Assembly: GCA_902806595.1 (NCBI GenBank)
Contig: CADCXC010000011.1
Span: forward strand, 2,046,001-2,110,000
Source of the DNA: Pyrenopolyporus hunteri
Lineage: Eukaryota > Ascomycota > Sordariomycetes > Xylariales > Hypoxylaceae
Direction of reading: 5' to 3'
DNA length: 64,000 bases
This document shows positions 62,001 through 64,000 of the stretch, in pieces. Both the position numbers and the translations under genes were made by a program. Position 1 is the stretch's first letter; each line of letters starts with the position of its first letter. The notes beneath the pieces are model-generated. The model did not search any database, had not been told where the DNA came from, and was given only the letters and a program-made list of their open reading frames with translations.

Positions 62001-64000
62001 TTTAAGTATCCGAGCGGTTACCTACTCGCAACCAACAGCCCGTTCTATAACCGAATCCATAGTCTCCGAGAAGACATTGGAAGGTTGCTATCCCGAACAC
62101 ATTCCTTCCTTAACTCCCACCAGGAAGACGACGTTGCATGTTTCACGGCGCTGTATAATACCTATCGCACCTGGATTACTGATGTGGGATTCGAGCGATC
62201 GGCCCACCCGTTGGACCGTCTAGTGCGGTTGTATAGGGCGGACATTGCCCCCTTCAAGATAAGCGGATTGCGAAAGGCATACCCTCGGCCTCTCCTCATC
62301 AAGCGAGCGGATGCGTATCAGCTGCAGCGAGTTAAGCACAACGCGTCCGTCCGGAGGAAGAGTGAGTTAGATAAGCGCCTACTCCTCGACCTTGCCGAAT
62401 CGTCCGTCTCTTCATATGCGGACGTAAGACGAATAGCCCAAGGTGCGCAAGACGCGTCTCTAAAGGCTCTGATAGGTGGCCGCCCGCTCGTCATTCCCGT
62501 CATATTGGAAAGGTTCCGCAAAGCCCTCGAAGAGACCGATCATGACAGGATCAAGGGTGCCATGTATACGCTCCTCTTCACAAGTTTGCTCAGGACTCTG
62601 ATGAGAGATTGGAGATTTGCTCCCGACTTGATGAGGCTATATATACAGACAGCCAATGTTGACAAAACGTCAATCCAGAACCTTGGAGCAACCGCCATCT
62701 ATCCGCTAATGGAATTTGGCAAACGATTCGAATTGATGGTGATAACCGACGACGAAATAGTCGATTTGATCAAGCCGGTTGATGACTGCTCGAGAAACAT
62801 CGAGGCAAGACACGATTTCATCGTTGAGCGGAGGAAGAGGGTCGAGCAGACAAAAGCGGCCTTGGGACTTGAATTAACAGAAATTGCCAAGGAGTCTCAC
62901 TGGAAGACAGCCAGTCGCTGTGCCATCTTCACAACTAATCTTTGTTTACGCTTCGAGACTATCGCGCCTCCAGAGTTTATCGAACTTATCGTCAAAGGCA
63001 CGAACGACCCCCATCCGGGTCTAAGAGCTAACTACCTAAACGCCTTCTCCAACATCTTCACTGCGATTGATCAACGGGCTGTTTATGGTCATAGCTATCG
63101 AAATTTCCTCGAAGAGAAAGAACGCGATCTTAATAAACTGGTCATTCCGGTTCCAAAGGGCGACGCCGCGTTTACACAAGCTTTCCTAGACAGCTTCGGT
63201 CACCCGGAGAACGTAGAGTACTTCGTCGACGCGGATCACCCCGGGTGGCTAGTCTGGGGTAAAAGTTTCAAAGCTTTCAAAGCAAAGCCGGAGAAATTTG
63301 ATGACTACGATGATGTGGAGAAGGCCGCAAGAGAGCAAATCGGGAAACTCATAACGAAAGAATGGCTTTCCCAATGTTTCGATTACCTGAAGCAGGAGCC
63401 GCGAGACTCTACTACCGATAGGTTTAGGACGTCCAACGTCGTCTTGCTTATGCATATCTTCGATCTTATGATTTACGGGCAGACGGAGCTCAAGTTTGAG
63501 GACGTCAAAGAATTGGTAGCCGAGGTATACGGTGACGGAAGTGATAAGCACCAACATCGTGCGACAGCAGAAATATTAGGTGCTTTAATGGTCGGCACGG
63601 CATACGACCCTCCCCACATGAAGGAAGAAGTGTGGAGCTTCGCACAACCCATGATTCTCGATATCTTCGCGGACAACCTCACACCCGACAATCTATCATA
63701 CTGGTTCACGTGCCTGCATTTTATCATCGATACAAAGGATCCTCGTCGTGCTAGCGAGCTCATCAGTCGCCTCAGTTCATTCCGCCTGGATATGAATTCT
63801 AACGCCGCCTTCAAGGAATCCTCAAAAGTACAGCTCCTTGAGTTCCTCATTAACGATTGTGGATGGCATTATCGCCACGAGAAACCCATCCTAGAGGACT
63901 TCCTAGCGCACATTGACCATCCTTATAAAGCTGTGCGTGAGGCGATGGGTCGTGTCCTGGCTACGATCTATAGGACCAGATACCACGAGTCGTTTGAGAG
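59100..64000 (+). CDS. BLM10: Proteasome activator Blm10/PA200 (5' part, cut by window end)
   Basis: ATG at 59100 opens one uninterrupted frame of at least 1633 codons that runs off the right edge; no stop or intron is needed. The protein is a long chain of HEAT-like helical repeats. Blocks that fit Blm10/PA200 are RTFAYFRLLPYPVEDD (about 54-69), LHWTRQLQGWLALKFDM, LKFDMPRELRAKLVKLYF, WRPLWKELKALVL, RRRGVKTLRKLCLYSQLYF, and the mid-domain REVTFMGLFGKSSTITSLY. An acidic disordered loop lies at about 915-960. Blm10/PA200 caps the 20S proteasome and opens its gate for degradation of unfolded or acetylated proteins, mostly in the nucleus. Fungal family members have about 2000 residues, so roughly 300-400 C-terminal residues, including the YYx tail that docks on the proteasome, lie outside. 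The family call is secure. Confidence 0.95.
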   Translation, partial: MDETLDPAAAAAEISAVSQFLSTYTLGDTISRATSPGLPLSASSDADDSKRYRPRTFAYFRLLPYPVEDDAARDAALQGILKQLYIAIKAEDFSPGALHWTRQLQGWLALKFDMPRELRAKLVKLYFHLSLAPGLDTNSADRFSKMVVTLIRRKQALKPEDDLVLDWRPLWKELKALVLPGEAAPHHTSRRRGVKTLRKLCLYSQLYFDPKERRAILEEVLPYFSTSDIQNAYIVIGLLNILMPTTPAPPTEPQSQPSDFMPTFFHLWSLMTRSKVVDNAFIDISSRIARDYLSCRHVPFGEHGVFTREQSDLIFTSILRLTEIPVGQANSPYTSLDYSAGMGYFLEKDKKKHPVPYIIARWVVSSLSPYCLEKDNSILNSLEGLMESIDTFFHPSNHGSWTKMLAQLIYYLSELFVSRWNREQNEEQDTPAERRINDALKRRFVLSLREVTFMGLFGKSSTITSLYFNALQNLTYLEPDLMLPGALQRFYPSLQGLVEVHRTTSSLCGLNMIANIMSRQKGFRCHITALLALALPGIDANDLHKTQYTLNFIQSVSYSIPFVTLAKENNKIHDTSLAMQWVQGEMERMEREGQDVKIDYKNELTDEDEADIVRSSTAGFGEFILALLGKVFTLLENLPDSSQVRSGSPEDNIINTLPAALTPMFASLSPELFDMALEKLSTFVSSHVVHQARDAMAWICNALCKVNPEKTLKVFIPMLIINIRNEIDYNGAASDRSSGTEVLPRDRALVWHVSILSMCVVHVGSEVLNYKKELFEIAEYMQEKCRGLPTIHISNYIHHLLLNLTHTYPIDSSLYEPDVMQRGLDVDDWGRTTTPADLTIRWHRPLQEEIRFAVELFESQAGGAMQRLESFMSDNPPVSRKGKNKEWSDEVSRQLTQLRLVISGLAALFDPRRASGESNGHVNGNGKSEEEEDQIMENIDEDADGDDYDDANNPLAEVGEDDEAKPQFKYPSGYLLATNSPFYNRIHSLREDIGRLLSRTHSFLNSHQEDDVACFTALYNTYRTWITDVGFERSAHPLDRLVRLYRADIAPFKISGLRKAYPRPLLIKRADAYQLQRVKHNASVRRKSELDKRLLLDLAESSVSSYADVRRIAQGAQDASLKALIGGRPLVIPVILERFRKALEETDHDRIKGAMYTLLFTSLLRTLMRDWRFAPDLMRLYIQTANVDKTSIQNLGATAIYPLMEFGKRFELMVITDDEIVDLIKPVDDCSRNIEARHDFIVERRKRVEQTKAALGLELTEIAKESHWKTASRCAIFTTNLCLRFETIAPPEFIELIVKGTNDPHPGLRANYLNAFSNIFTAIDQRAVYGHSYRNFLEEKERDLNKLVIPVPKGDAAFTQAFLDSFGHPENVEYFVDADHPGWLVWGKSFKAFKAKPEKFDDYDDVEKAAREQIGKLITKEWLSQCFDYLKQEPRDSTTDRFRTSNVVLLMHIFDLMIYGQTELKFEDVKELVAEVYGDGSDKHQHRATAEILGALMVGTAYDPPHMKEEVWSFAQPMILDIFADNLTPDNLSYWFTCLHFIIDTKDPRRASELISRLSSFRLDMNSNAAFKESSKVQLLEFLINDCGWHYRHEKPILEDFLAHIDHPYKAVREAMGRVLATIYRTRYHESFE

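Overview
The window looks like nuclear DNA of a filamentous ascomycete (Pezizomycotina, most likely a Sordariomycete). Genes are interrupted by short introns of about 48-140 bases with CTAAC/CTGAC-type branch sites. There is no operon organisation, and gene-poor stretches of 1-4 kb are filled with microsatellites and the palindrome TACCTAGGTA. I reconstructed exon joins by hand from splice signals, reading phase and known family motifs. I find 15 protein-coding genes (two cut by the window edges) and one defective tRNA gene.

Left part (1-21 kb): the 3' end of a CYTH/thiamine-triphosphatase-like gene (+); a 108-aa IFI6/IFI27-like membrane protein (-) with a GC-AG intron; a 1178-aa Pro-rich/coiled-coil fungal protein of unknown function (-); the Hsp90 co-chaperone Aha1 (+, 4 exons); a LacZ-type GH2 beta-galactosidase (+, 4 exons); a secreted PhiA/IgE-binding-like wall protein (-); and a protealysin-like M4 metallopeptidase (+, 4 exons), probably of bacterial ancestry and with a doubled propeptide motif.

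Middle part (22-47 kb): every protein gene lies on the minus strand. They are an F-box-like/2EXR protein, the meiotic helicase Mer3/HFM1 (1576 aa), a UDP-galactose/UDP-GlcNAc transporter of the SLC35A type, a 970-aa Ser-rich disordered protein, a YTH-domain RNA-binding protein, and the GPI mannosyltransferase Gpi18/PIG-V. A tRNA-Leu(UAA) gene with an intron but no recognisable 5' end lies at 34.4 kb.

Right part (50-64 kb): the genes are on the plus strand. They are a 627-aa fungal protein with a five-codon upstream ORF overlapping its start, an MFS transporter with a GC-AG intron and a 15-base microexon, and the proteasome activator Blm10/PA200, which runs off the right edge.

Most genes are housekeeping and do not form one pathway. 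Loose themes are protein quality control (Aha1, Blm10), secretory-pathway glycosylation (SLC35A transporter, Gpi18) and meiosis/RNA (Mer3, YTH). I did not find a clear new multi-gene system. The least ordinary items are the two GC-AG introns, the microexon, the TAATG uORF, the decapitated tRNA, the protease with the doubled propeptide and the abundant TACCTAGGTA palindromes.
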